From CAWCDJ01 sp963836015 (lineage in GTDB: Bacteria > Acidobacteriota > Terriglobia > Bryobacterales > Bryobacteraceae), in assembly GCA_963836015.1 (NCBI GenBank), contig CAWIIF010000006.1:124001-188000 (forward strand): 64,000 nt of DNA. The letters run 5' to 3'. Each line of letters opens with the position of its first letter. Within the stretch, counting starts at the first letter, position 1. The position numbers were made by a program, and so were the translations under genes. Positions 33,279 through 41,674 of the stretch are shown in pieces. Below the pieces are notes generated by a model, which was given only the letters and a program-made list of their open reading frames with translations, did not search any database and was not told the DNA's origin.

Positions 33279-33699
33279 CCGCTCTGATCTCAAAGATGTT
33301 CCGTTCCGTCTCGGCGATTCGAACCTTATCGAGCCGGGGCCACTCGCCGGGGAACGCGGCGCCCCAGTTGTGCTTCAGCCGCCGGCAGATTTCCGCCGCC
33401 AGGTTTTCCGACGTAGGCACGGCGCGCTCGAACTCCGCCACTTCGGCGTTCAGGTTGCGATGATCGAACGGCTCCAGGATCTGCCGCGCCACCAACCGGT
33501 CGAGCGCCGCGATATCCACGGCGGATCCGGTGGCTCGATCGAGCGGCCCGAGCGCGCTGATCTCCACTTCGTAGTTATGCCCGTGGCCATACGGATTATT
33601 GCACTTTCCGTATAATTTCCGGTTCTGCTCGTCGTCCAGCTGCGCCGCATGCAGACGATGGGAGGCCGCGAACCGGTAGCGCCGCGTCACGCGGAACAC
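33265..33699 (-). CDS. 6-pyruvoyl-tetrahydropterin synthase / 6-carboxytetrahydropterin synthase family
   Basis: A 144-residue PTPS/QueD-family enzyme acting on dihydroneopterin triphosphate. Zinc histidines are in FAASHRLH and in GHGHNYEVE. The catalytic Cys is present in GKCNNPYGHGHNY, a form close to the eukaryotic PTPS sequence. The DHRNL motif and a late Glu (IAETERN) complete the site. The start is a GTG overlapping its paralogue by 13 bp. Either QueD (queuosine) or PTPS (tetrahydropterin) activity is possible. Confidence 0.9.
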   Translation of the reverse strand: MFRVTRRYRFAASHRLHAAQLDDEQNRKLYGKCNNPYGHGHNYEVEISALGPLDRATGSAVDIAALDRLVARQILEPFDHRNLNAEVAEFERAVPTSENLAAEICRRLKHNWGAAFPGEWPRLDKVRIAETERNIFEIRADEIE

Positions 33700-34112
33700 G
33701 GCGCTTCTCCAAAATAATCCACGAACAGATCGGGCGTCTCATAGACCCGCACCGAGCGCAGCCTGCGTTTCTCCGCGGTCAGGTGCGGCTCCAACCGCCG
33801 CCAGATGTCGCGGGCGATGTTCTCAACGGTCGGAATGACGCGGTCGAACGGCGGCACTTCGTAGTTCAGGAAGCGATGGTCGTAAGGGGCCACGATTTCG
33901 CGGTTCAGAATCTCCTTCAACTCCTTGAGGTCGAGAACCATGCCGGTGACCGGATCGGGCAGGCCCTCCAGGCTGACTTCGACCACGTAGTTGTGCCCGT
34001 GCCCGTGGGGATTCGCAGCCGGGCCGAAGCGCCGCCGGTTCTCTTCGTCCGAGAGGGCAGCACTGCGGCAGACATGCGATGCCGAGAATTCTACTTTCCG
34101 GGTAATGAGCAT
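33687..34112 (-). CDS. PTPS/QueD-family paralogue lacking the catalytic cysteine
   Basis: A 141-residue second member of the family, upstream of the first. Zinc histidines remain (FSASHVCRS, HGHGHNYVVEV), as do DHRFLN and the late Glu (VYETPD). However, the Cys expected before the HGH motif (GKCNNP in the paralogue) is Ala here (GPAANPHGHGH). A Cys two residues after the first zinc His (SHVC) is an odd extra. It may have altered chemistry, like PTPS-III-type variants where another residue replaces the Cys, or act only with its partner. It is the first gene of the PTPS-PTPS-folE operon. Confidence 0.85.
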   Translation of the reverse strand: MLITRKVEFSASHVCRSAALSDEENRRRFGPAANPHGHGHNYVVEVSLEGLPDPVTGMVLDLKELKEILNREIVAPYDHRFLNYEVPPFDRVIPTVENIARDIWRRLEPHLTAEKRRLRSVRVYETPDLFVDYFGEAPCSA

Positions 34113-34171
34113 CGGTGCTTCTTCGACGCCGAAGGCCGCGATGGAGATACAATTAATTATAGATTTTCCTC

Positions 34172-34687
34172 ATGCAACGCGTCAAAACTGACCGGCTTCT
34201 GCGGCTTGCCATTGGGATGCTCGTAGTCGCCTTGATCTACGTGATTTACGCTGGCATCCACGAACGGGTTGTCGTCGCGGGTGATGCCGCCCCGGAGTTT
34301 ACCATCACGGCCGACAACGGCCGCACGGTATCGGTGCCTTCTTTCGGAGGCAAACTTCTGGTCCTCAACTTCTGGGCTTCCTGGTGTCCTCCGTGCGTTC
34401 AGGAGACTCCCTCGATGAGCCAGTTCGCGGCCGACTACGCGCAGAAAGGCGTCGTGGTGCTGGCGGTCAGTGTGGATAAGGACCTGAAGGCATACCAAGG
34501 CTTCCTGCAGAAGTACCACCCGGCGTTTTTGACGGCGCGCGACTTCCAGATCCACGAGGATTACGGGACCTACATGTACCCGGAGACCTACATCATTGAT
34601 GCCAAGGGCAAGGTGGTGAAGAAGATCCCGGAGGGCGCCGACTGGAACGACCCGTCCGTGAGGCAGTACATCGATTCGCTGCTGTAG
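34172..34687 (+). CDS. TlpA/ResA-like membrane-anchored thiol-disulfide oxidoreductase
   Basis: A 171-residue protein with one N-terminal membrane helix (about 10-29) and a periplasmic thioredoxin domain. The active site is WCPPC in LNFWASWCPPCVQETPSM. The cis-Pro loop is YMYPETYIID. Such proteins reduce apocytochrome c haem-site cysteines or other exported disulfides, which fits the many CXXCH proteins in this window, although it is not next to them. A TATAGA lies 9 bp before the ATG, with no -35 and no ribosome binding site, so the mRNA may be leaderless. Confidence 0.9.
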   Translation: MQRVKTDRLLRLAIGMLVVALIYVIYAGIHERVVVAGDAAPEFTITADNGRTVSVPSFGGKLLVLNFWASWCPPCVQETPSMSQFAADYAQKGVVVLAVSVDKDLKAYQGFLQKYHPAFLTARDFQIHEDYGTYMYPETYIIDAKGKVVKKIPEGADWNDPSVRQYIDSLL

Positions 34688-34696
34688 CCTGCGTGC

Positions 34697-35449
34697 TTAG
34701 TCTTTCCGATGGCGGTGGAAGAACTTCTTCTGCAGGTCCGGCCAAAACTCTGAAGTGAGATTCCCGGTGACGCTTCCGAGCAGGCTCGTGTCCAGGCGGC
34801 ATGCCATCACCTCGGACCGGACACTGGCCGAGGGGTAGTAGATGTTGGACGCGGCAATCCCGGTCATCATGCCGAGGATCCCGGCGAAGTTGAACGTCGC
34901 CCGGCCATCGTCCCTCCGCACAATCACAACGCGGCTGATCGAATAGAAGACGCGTGAGCGCACCGACGACCCGGGACCCTTGCGGAAGTAGCGGGGATCT
35001 TCGTGGAACAGGTTGGCGTAGACGCCTGCACTGAAGAAGTTCTGCGTGGCTAGATCCGCCCAGGCCGCGCCGACGCGCCGGGCGTAAGCCGGTCCCCCTT
35101 CGCCGTATTTGGGGGTCTGGTTGCCCTCCTGGGAGAAAGCGGCGCCCATCGCGGCATTCACCAGATTGAAAGGATCGGCCGTCTCCTTCAGGGCCAAGGT
35201 CCACTTCTGGCGGTGGCTGAGGGGAGGAGCAATTCCGAGCGGGTCCGTAATCGTCTGATAATCCGGCATGATGCCGAGAATCCGCTGTTCGTTAAACGGC
35301 GCAGGGGCCGGCAGGGCGGGGACGGGCGCCGGGGCGATCGCCATCGGGGCGGCAGCCTCGGCGGAGTCCTGCGAAACGGCCGGGAGAGCGGCTAGGAGGC
35401 ACAAAGAGGCAATCCGGCCAAGCCCCCGCAACTCACACCGCAGGATCAC
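34697..35449 (-). CDS. Secreted protein of unknown function
   Basis: A 250-residue exported protein with a signal peptide (LGRIASLCLLAALPAVSQ), an Ala/Pro-rich linker (about 30-52) and a compact domain beginning EQRILGIMPDY. That domain contains KETADPFNLVNAAMGAA, an aromatic-rich AWADLATQNFFSAGVYANLFHEDPRYFR and several Arg-rich strands. The style resembles acidobacterial envelope proteins annotated only as hypothetical. It converges on the TlpA-like gene with a 9-bp gap. I cannot assign a function. Confidence 0.7.
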   Translation of the reverse strand: MILRCELRGLGRIASLCLLAALPAVSQDSAEAAAPMAIAPAPVPALPAPAPFNEQRILGIMPDYQTITDPLGIAPPLSHRQKWTLALKETADPFNLVNAAMGAAFSQEGNQTPKYGEGGPAYARRVGAAWADLATQNFFSAGVYANLFHEDPRYFRKGPGSSVRSRVFYSISRVVIVRRDDGRATFNFAGILGMMTGIAASNIYYPSASVRSEVMACRLDTSLLGSVTGNLTSEFWPDLQKKFFHRHRKD

Positions 35450-35569
35450 TGGCTGAGTAGGCGCGGGCGTGCTCAGGGATGTTACCTAAAGGCCTGGAAT
35501 GGCTCTAAATGGCTACCGTAATTCGCAGGATCGGTAATCTTTTGTCCGTTTTTGCCGATGGGATTAGTG

Positions 35570-35854
35570 ATGACCGTCGAGGACCTGATCGAACGCGAGA
35601 GGATGCTCAACCGCTTCAACCGCCTGATTGGTGAGTTGCTGAAGGGTACGACGGTCCGGAACACGTTTCATCCGTGGGAGATCGAGCTGTTGCTCGACAT
35701 CGAGGGATGCGCCCTCGATCTGAAACGAAAGAGCGACACCCTGCGCCGCTATCAAAAGGCCGTGGAAAGACAATTGGATTACGGACCGGGGCCGCCCATG
35801 AAGCTTTCGGAGTTTCTTCAAACGCGCACCACGCGGCGGCCTTCGATCGCATAG
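35570..35854 (+). CDS. Small hypothetical protein overlapping the end of purN
   Basis: A 94-residue basic, helix-rich protein (MTVEDLIERERMLNRFNRLIGELL ... ALDLKRKSDTLRRYQKAVERQLDYGPGPPMKLSEFLQ). The ATG at 35570 with GGGA nine bases upstream is preferred over an in-frame TTG at 35552. The last 37 bp overlap the 3' end of purN on the other strand. No family is recognised, but the pattern (short, amphipathic, conserved-looking PPMKLSEFL end) resembles a real protein. Confidence 0.6.
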   Translation: MTVEDLIERERMLNRFNRLIGELLKGTTVRNTFHPWEIELLLDIEGCALDLKRKSDTLRRYQKAVERQLDYGPGPPMKLSEFLQTRTTRRPSIA

Positions 35855-36417
35855 TCGCCGCGCAGGACGATATTGATGGCCTCTGAATAGATCCGGTGCT
35901 CCTGCTCGAGGATGCGGGCGGAGAGCGCAACCGCCGTATCGTTATCCCTCACCTCCACGGCCGCCTGCAGAATGATGGGACCGGCATCGAGATCTTCGTC
36001 CACGAAGTGGACCGTGCACCCCGTGATCTTCACTCCATGCTCGAGCGCCTGGTGCTGCGAGTCGAGGCCGGGAAACGCCGGCAACAGAGACGGATGAATG
36101 TTCAGAATCCTCTGCGGGAACCGGCGGATGAACGACGCGCTCAGCAGGCGCATGAAGCCGGCCAGGCACACGAGGTCCACCTGGTTCTTCATCAACTCCT
36201 CGGCCAGCATCCGGTCGTAGACCTCGCGGTCGTAACCTTTGGAAGGAATCGACACGGCGTTCAGGCCGCGCCGCCGGGCCGCCTCCAGTCCGGGGGCTTC
36301 CGGACGGTTGGAGATGACCACTGCGATCTCAGCTGGAATGTCGCCGGCGGCGACATGGTCCGCGATAGCCTCGAAGTTCGATCCGCGCCCGGAAATCAGG
36401 ATTCCGAGGCGCTTCAT
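35818..36417 (-). CDS. purN: Phosphoribosylglycinamide formyltransferase
   Basis: A 199-residue purine-synthesis enzyme that formylates GAR with 10-formyl-THF. Motifs: GILISGRGSNFEAI (phosphate loop), LVCLAGFMRLLS, catalytic NIHPSLLPAFPG (Asn and His) and VHFVDEDLDAGPII (Asp). Length is normal. It overlaps purM by 4 bp (ATGA), giving a coupled purM-purN pair. Confidence 0.96.
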   Translation of the reverse strand: MKRLGILISGRGSNFEAIADHVAAGDIPAEIAVVISNRPEAPGLEAARRRGLNAVSIPSKGYDREVYDRMLAEELMKNQVDLVCLAGFMRLLSASFIRRFPQRILNIHPSLLPAFPGLDSQHQALEHGVKITGCTVHFVDEDLDAGPIILQAAVEVRDNDTAVALSARILEQEHRIYSEAINIVLRGDYAIEGRRVVRV

Positions 36418-37457
36418 CGATACTCCACACGGGGACGTCCGCGCTTGTGCGCGATGACGGACCCGATGCGGAACGGCGCCTCGCCCTGCCGGCTGAGCAG
36501 CGCCTCGGCCTTCGCTCCACCGCGCGCCGGAACGGCGAAGATCATTCCAGCCCCGAGGTTGAACGTGCGGCGGTAATCATCGAGCGGGATGTTGCCGATG
36601 CGGCGCAACACTTCGAACACCGGCGGAATGCTCCAGGAATTCGTATCGATCGCGGCCGCCAGGCCCTTCGGCAGCATGCGCGGAGTATTGTCCGTGATGC
36701 CGCCGCCGGTAATGTGCGCGGCGCCGCGCAGCAGGCCGGCCTTGACGAGCGACCTCAGCGGCTTGAGGTAGCTGCGATGCACGGCCATGAGGGCCTCGCC
36801 CACGGTCGCGCCCACTTCGGGCAGCAACGTGCGCGGACCGTACCCCGCGATGTCGAACAGAAGTTTGCGCGCCAGCGAATAGCCGTTGGTGTGAAGCCCC
36901 GTCGAGGGCAGCGCCACCAGCGCGTCACCCTCGCGGATTCCCTTGCCGGTCAGCAGGCCCGTGCGTTCGGCGGCGCCGACGATGAATCCCGCCAGGTCGT
37001 ACTCCGCATCCGTGTACAAGCCGGGCATCTCGGCGGTCTCGCCGCCGATCAGCGCGCAACCGTTGGCGCGGCAGCCGCGCGCGATTCCCGCAACCACCGA
37101 CGCGGCCACATCCGCATCCAGCTTGCCCACCGCGAAGTAATCGAGAAAGAAGAGTGGCACGGCTCCCTGCACCGCGATATCATTGACGCAATGGTTGACC
37201 AGATCTTCACCGACCGTATCGTGACGGCCCGTGAGGAAGGCAACTTTGAGCTTGGTCCCCACGCCGTCGGCCGAGCTGACTAAGACCGGCTGCCGGAAGC
37301 CGTTTAGCCGGTAAGCCGCCCCGAACGAGCCGATATCAGTGAGAACGCCGCGCGTAAATGTCGTGCGGGCGGACTTCTTGATGAACGCTACGGCCCGGTC
37401 GGCCTCGTCGATATCGACACCTGCGTCGCGGTATCGTACCTGGTCTTGGGTAGGCAA
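36414..37457 (-). CDS. purM: Phosphoribosylformylglycinamidine cyclo-ligase (AIR synthetase)
   Basis: A 347-residue ATP-dependent enzyme of de novo purine synthesis. Recognised by YRDAGVDIDEAD at the N terminus, SSADGVGTKLKVA, GEDLVNHCVNDIAVQGAVPLFFLDY, CALIGGETAEMPGLY and HITGGGITDN-(T)PRMLP. Upstream of purN with a 4-bp overlap. The divergent gene is the first amidohydrolase, with about 120 bp between starts. Confidence 0.96.
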   Translation of the reverse strand: MPTQDQVRYRDAGVDIDEADRAVAFIKKSARTTFTRGVLTDIGSFGAAYRLNGFRQPVLVSSADGVGTKLKVAFLTGRHDTVGEDLVNHCVNDIAVQGAVPLFFLDYFAVGKLDADVAASVVAGIARGCRANGCALIGGETAEMPGLYTDAEYDLAGFIVGAAERTGLLTGKGIREGDALVALPSTGLHTNGYSLARKLLFDIAGYGPRTLLPEVGATVGEALMAVHRSYLKPLRSLVKAGLLRGAAHITGGGITDNTPRMLPKGLAAAIDTNSWSIPPVFEVLRRIGNIPLDDYRRTFNLGAGMIFAVPARGGAKAEALLSRQGEAPFRIGSVIAHKRGRPRVEYR

Positions 37458-37557
37458 ATTTCAGTATAAGTCCCCGCCCCGGTGACCGTGGGATGTGTAA
37501 CCAACCGGCCCCTGTCCGCGCCCTATTCTCCATTCCGAATTCACAGAGGGAGGGGTA

Positions 37558-37563
37558 TATAAT
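37558..37563 (+). promoter_or_regulatory. -10 element of the amidohydrolase operon
   Basis: A perfect TATAAT lies 13 bp before the ATG at 37577. The best -35 is weak (TTCCGA, 37533-37538, 19-bp spacing). The leader would be about 7 bases and no ribosome binding site is visible. Confidence 0.45.
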
Positions 37564-37576
37564 ACGCAATACTTTT

Positions 37577-38956
37577 ATGAAAAAGCTCGTCACATCGCTG
37601 CTCTTCGTGTGTGCGTGCGGATTCGCCGAGGCCCCGCAGGCCGTCGCGATTCACAACGCCAGGATTGTCACGGTCAGCGGCCCCGTCATCGGTAAGGGGA
37701 CGGTGGTCCTGCGTAATGGATTGATCGAAGCGGTTGGAGAAAATGTAGCGGTGCCCGCCGACGCCTGGGTGGTGGAGGGCGAAGGGATGACGGTCTATCC
37801 GGGCCTGATCGATGCATTGAGCACGGTCGGAATTCCGGGCGCCGCCTCGGCCACAGCCGCCACCGGCGGACGAGGCGGACGAGGCCAGACCACGACTGCA
37901 CCGGCTGCCGCAACAGCGGCTCCCTCTACACCGGCGCGCGGCCCGGAGGATCGCCCCGCGACCACCAGTTGGGTCGTGGCCGCCGACGAGTTGCAGACCG
38001 GCGACCGCCGCATCGAAGCCGTGCGCAGCGCTGGCTTCACTACGGTGGCCGCATTCCCGACGCGCGGCATCTTCGCCGGACAGGGGTCGCTCATCGACCT
38101 GATCTCCGACGAGAAAGCCGGCGATATGACCGTGGTGCCATCGCTCGGACAATACATCACCATGAGCCGGGGCGGCGGGTTCGGCATGGGCGGCGGATTT
38201 CCCAGCGCGCTGATGGGAACGATTGCCTACATTCGCCAGATCTACCTGGATGCGGCCCACTACCAGTTGGTGAAAGACGCCTACGCCAAAGATCCCCGCG
38301 GCATGGCGCGTCCGGAGTACGACCGCGCGCTCGAAGGCGTGATCCAATCGAAGCGCATCCTGCTGCCCGCCCAACGCCTGGTGGAACTCAACCGCATGCT
38401 GCGCTTCGCCACTGAGCTGAAACAGCCGGCCATCCTCTACGGCGGGCACGAGTGCTACCGTCCGGAAGCCGCGGCGCTCTTGAAAAAATACGATGCCCCG
38501 CTGCTCATCAGCCTGCACTGGCCGGAAAAAGCCCGCGACGCGGACCCCGACGCCGACGAGACCCTTCGCACGCTCGAGACCCGCGAGATGGCGCCCGCCG
38601 CTCCCGGGCTGCTGCAGAAGGCCGGCGTGAAGTTCGCGCTGTACTCCGACGGCCTCGAACAGCCTCGCGAGCTCCAGCGCGCCGTGAAGAAAGCGATCGA
38701 CGCCGGGCTGCCGCGCGAAGCGGCCATCCGCGCGCTCACGCTCTCCGCCGCCGAGATCTACGGCGTGGCGGACCGCCTGGGCAGCATCGAGGCCGGCAAG
38801 ATCGGCAACCTGGTAGTCACCAAGGGCGACCTGTTCGACAACATGACCAAAGTGGAGATGATCTTCGTCGACGGCCGGCAGTATAGGCCCGAGCCGGAGC
38901 AGGCGGCCCCGGGCGGCCGCGGCATGATGACGAGCAATCCGGGGGTGAACCAATGA
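37577..38956 (+). CDS. Secreted amidohydrolase-fold protein lacking the HxH metal motif (first of three)
   Basis: A 459-residue exported protein (signal MKKLVTSLLFVCACGFAEA). The amidohydrolase N-terminal composite domain is clear (IHNARIVTVSG, GKGTVVLRNGLIEAVGENV), as is the C-terminal AAIRALTLSAAEIYGVADRLGSIEAGKIGNLVV. The strand-1 metal site, usually PGLIDxHxH, reads YPGLIDALSTVG, so both His are gone. Later positions resembling the other ligands remain (GGHECYRPEA, ISLHWPEK, YSDG). A Gly/Ala/Thr-rich insert (about 98-135) is unusual. The 3' end overlaps the next gene by 4 bp. Probably a partner subunit or altered enzyme. Confidence 0.85.
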   Translation: MKKLVTSLLFVCACGFAEAPQAVAIHNARIVTVSGPVIGKGTVVLRNGLIEAVGENVAVPADAWVVEGEGMTVYPGLIDALSTVGIPGAASATAATGGRGGRGQTTTAPAAATAAPSTPARGPEDRPATTSWVVAADELQTGDRRIEAVRSAGFTTVAAFPTRGIFAGQGSLIDLISDEKAGDMTVVPSLGQYITMSRGGGFGMGGGFPSALMGTIAYIRQIYLDAAHYQLVKDAYAKDPRGMARPEYDRALEGVIQSKRILLPAQRLVELNRMLRFATELKQPAILYGGHECYRPEAAALLKKYDAPLLISLHWPEKARDADPDADETLRTLETREMAPAAPGLLQKAGVKFALYSDGLEQPRELQRAVKKAIDAGLPREAAIRALTLSAAEIYGVADRLGSIEAGKIGNLVVTKGDLFDNMTKVEMIFVDGRQYRPEPEQAAPGGRGMMTSNPGVNQ

Positions 38957-40302
38957 GAAAGCTGTTTGCGGCCGCCCTTGTCGCGCTGGCGCCCCTGTGC
39001 GCCCAGACGATCGTGATCAAGAACGCCACCGTGATGACCGTTGCCAAGGGAACCTTCAAGGGAACAGTGGTGGTGAAGGACGGCAAAATCGCGCAGGTGG
39101 GCGAACAGGTGATGGAGCCGGCGGGCGCCACCGTAATCGACGCCAGCAACCAGTACCTGATTCCAGGCATCATCGACTGCCACTCGCACATCGCCATCGA
39201 CGGCGGTGTGAACGAGGGCAGCGTGTCGGTATCCTCGATGGTCAACATCCGCGACGTGCTGAACCCTGACGACATCGCGATTTACCGCGCGCTGGCGGGC
39301 GGAGTGACCACCGCCAACATCCTGCACGGATCGGCCAACGCCATCGGCGGCTGCACGCTGCCCATCAAGCTGCGCTGGGGCAAGGATGCCGAGGGGCTGG
39401 TCTTTCAGGGAGCGACGCCGGGCATCAAGTTCGCGCTGGGCGAGAATCCCAAGCGCGCCGGAAATCCGCAGGGCGGCCGCGGCGCCGCGGGAACCACCGT
39501 GACCGCGCGCTATCCCGCGACCCGCATGGGCGTGGAGGACACCATCCGCGAGGCGTTCAACGAAGCCAAGGCCTACAAGGCGGAATGGGACGCTTACGAC
39601 GCCAAAGTGGCGCGCGGCGAGCACCCGATCCCTCCGCGCAAGGATCTGAAACTCGAGCCGCTGAAGGAGGTGCTCGAAGGCAAGCGCTACGTGCATGCCC
39701 ATTGCTACCGCGCCGACGAGATCCTGATGCTGCTGCGCGTGGCGGACGACTACGGCTTCAAGATCCGAACCCTGCAGCACGTGCTCGAAGGGTACAAAGT
39801 GGCCAACGAGATCGCGGCCCACGGCGCCGGGGCCTCCACGTTCAGCGACTGGTGGTCGTACAAGGTGGAAGCGTTCGACGCCATTCCGTATAATGCGGCG
39901 CTCATGGCGAAGCGCGGCATCGTGGTCAGCCTGAACAGCGACGACGCCGAGCTGATGCGCCACCTGAACACCGAAGCCGGCAAGGCCATGAAGTACGGCG
40001 GGGTGAGCGCCAACGACGCCCTCGCCATGGTCACGCTGAACCCGGCCAAGCAGCTGGGCATCGATAACCGCGTGGGGTCGATCGAAGTGGGCAAGGACGC
40101 CGACCTGGTGATCTACGACAAGTTCCCGCTCTCCGACTACGCCAAAGTGCAGAAGGTGCTGATCGACGGCACGGTGTACTTCGACCGCGACAAGGAACTG
40201 AGCGGGCGCGCGGCGAAGAAAGCCGAAAAGCAAAAACTCATCGAGATGGAAAAGCAGAGCCAGCCGCGGCAGATGCCGCCCACCAGGAGGCAGGGAGCAT
40301 GA
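38953..40302 (+). CDS. Secreted amidohydrolase (imidazolonepropionase-like), intact metal site (second of three)
   Basis: A 449-residue exported hydrolase (signal MRKLFAAALVALAPLCAQ). Metal ligands are complete for a mononuclear or binuclear amidohydrolase: IDCHSHIAID (HxH), HAHCYRADE, RTLQHVLEG and LNSDDAEL (Asp). The GAGASTFSDWW and SANDALAMVTLNPAKQLGIDNRVGSIEVGKDADLVIYD blocks are typical. The ATG overlaps the first gene's stop, and the stop overlaps the third gene's ATG, both by 4 bp. It is the only one of the trio expected to be catalytic; substrate unknown. Confidence 0.9.
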   Translation: MRKLFAAALVALAPLCAQTIVIKNATVMTVAKGTFKGTVVVKDGKIAQVGEQVMEPAGATVIDASNQYLIPGIIDCHSHIAIDGGVNEGSVSVSSMVNIRDVLNPDDIAIYRALAGGVTTANILHGSANAIGGCTLPIKLRWGKDAEGLVFQGATPGIKFALGENPKRAGNPQGGRGAAGTTVTARYPATRMGVEDTIREAFNEAKAYKAEWDAYDAKVARGEHPIPPRKDLKLEPLKEVLEGKRYVHAHCYRADEILMLLRVADDYGFKIRTLQHVLEGYKVANEIAAHGAGASTFSDWWSYKVEAFDAIPYNAALMAKRGIVVSLNSDDAELMRHLNTEAGKAMKYGGVSANDALAMVTLNPAKQLGIDNRVGSIEVGKDADLVIYDKFPLSDYAKVQKVLIDGTVYFDRDKELSGRAAKKAEKQKLIEMEKQSQPRQMPPTRRQGA

Positions 40303-41636
40303 AACTCTTCGGAATCTTTTTCATCGCCGCGATGGCAGGTTGGGCCGCTGCGGGTGAGGCCATTCTCATTCGCGACGCGGATGTCTACCCGGTGACCAGC
40401 GCGCCCGTGAAGAACGTCTCCGTGTTAATCCGCGACGGAAAGATCGCCGAGATCGGCCCCAAGATCGCCGCGGCGAAAGGCGTGCGGGTGGTGGAAGCCA
40501 AGGGCCTGCGTGTCTACCCAGGCATTATTGATTCCGGCACAGAGCTGGGCCTTTCGGAAATTTCCGCCGAGCGCATGACGGTGGACACCGGCGAGCTGGG
40601 AGAGTTCATGCCGCAGCTCCGCGCGCTGGTAGCAGTTAACCCGGAGAGCGAGCACTTCGGGGTGGTCCGGGTGAACGGCATCACCAGCGCGATGACCTTC
40701 CCGTCTTCGGGTGGAGGCGGCGGGGGCCGCTTCGGGGGCGGCGCCAGCCAGATGATCGCCGGCCAGGCCGCGCTGATCCACACCGACGGCTGGACGTGGG
40801 AGGAGATGGAAATCAACCGGTCGGCCGCCATGCACGTAATTTTCCCGAGCCTGGGAGGGCGCGGCGGACGCGGTGGACCGGCGCCCGACAGCGCCTTGCT
40901 CGAACTGTTTGGAAACGTGGGCGCGACAGGCTTTGCCCAGCAGAAGCGCAACTACGAAGAGCAGGTCGCCAAGCTCACGGACTTCTTCGAAGACGCGCGG
41001 CGCTATCAGAAGGCGCGGACGGCGGGCGCGCCCGGCTTCGAGCGCAACCTGAAGTACGAGGCCATGATCCCGGTGCTCGAGCGCAAAATGCCGGTGGCCG
41101 TCTCGGTCAGCCGCGCTTCATGCATCCACGACGCCATCGCATTCGCCGAGAAAGAGCATATCCGGATGGTGCTGCTGCAGCCGCGAGAGATCCTGAAGGT
41201 CGCGGCTGAGGTCAAAGCGAACAACATCCCGGTGATTCTGGGCCGCGTCCTGGCCCTGCCCGAAACCGAGGACTCCCCTTACGACGAAGCGTTCACCCTC
41301 CCCGGAGAAGCCTACAAGGCCGGCCTGAAGATCGCATTCGGGACCTTCACCAACGAGTTCGTGCGTAACATTCCCTACGAGGCGGCGACGGCCGTTGCAT
41401 TCGGGCTGCCTTACGACGAAGCGCTCAAGGCGATTACCATCAACCCGGCCGAAATCTGGGGTGCTGCCGATCGGATCGGCTCGGTGGAAAAGGGTAAGGA
41501 CGCGGACCTGATGGTAACCGACGGCGACCCTCTAGAGATCCAGACACAGGTCAAGCACCTCTACATTAAGGGCAACGAGGTCCCTCTGACCAACAAGCAG
41601 ACCCGGCTCTACGAGAAGTATTCCAGCCGTCTGTAG
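40299..41636 (+). CDS. Secreted amidohydrolase-fold protein without metal ligands (third of three)
   Basis: A 445-residue exported protein (signal MKLFGIFFIAAMAGWAAAG). The N-terminal (IRDADVYPVTSAPVKNVSVLIRDGKIAEIG) and C-terminal (ALKAITINPAEIWGAADRIGSVEKGKDADLMVTDGDP) amidohydrolase blocks are well kept. The HxH is replaced (YPGIIDSGTELG). The later ligand positions read VSRASCIH, LLQPREI and IAFGTFTNEF, so none of the expected His/Asp residues is evident. It is likely a pseudoenzyme in a complex with the second gene product. A Gly-rich loop (GGGGGGRFGGGASQ) parallels that in the first gene. Confidence 0.85.
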   Translation: MKLFGIFFIAAMAGWAAAGEAILIRDADVYPVTSAPVKNVSVLIRDGKIAEIGPKIAAAKGVRVVEAKGLRVYPGIIDSGTELGLSEISAERMTVDTGELGEFMPQLRALVAVNPESEHFGVVRVNGITSAMTFPSSGGGGGGRFGGGASQMIAGQAALIHTDGWTWEEMEINRSAAMHVIFPSLGGRGGRGGPAPDSALLELFGNVGATGFAQQKRNYEEQVAKLTDFFEDARRYQKARTAGAPGFERNLKYEAMIPVLERKMPVAVSVSRASCIHDAIAFAEKEHIRMVLLQPREILKVAAEVKANNIPVILGRVLALPETEDSPYDEAFTLPGEAYKAGLKIAFGTFTNEFVRNIPYEAATAVAFGLPYDEALKAITINPAEIWGAADRIGSVEKGKDADLMVTDGDPLEIQTQVKHLYIKGNEVPLTNKQTRLYEKYSSRL

Positions 41637-41641
41637 GAATC

Positions 41642-41674
41642 ACATGAGCCGCGGTGCGCCTTTGCGGCTCATGT
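41642..41674. terminator. Bidirectional hairpin between convergent genes
   Basis: Perfect 11-bp arms ACATGAGCCGC (41642-41652) and GCGGCTCATGT (41664-41674) with an 11-base loop, right after the amidohydrolase operon and overlapping the last codons of the minus-strand GHMP kinase. Termination of both genes is inferred; there is no strong U-run. Confidence 0.6.
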
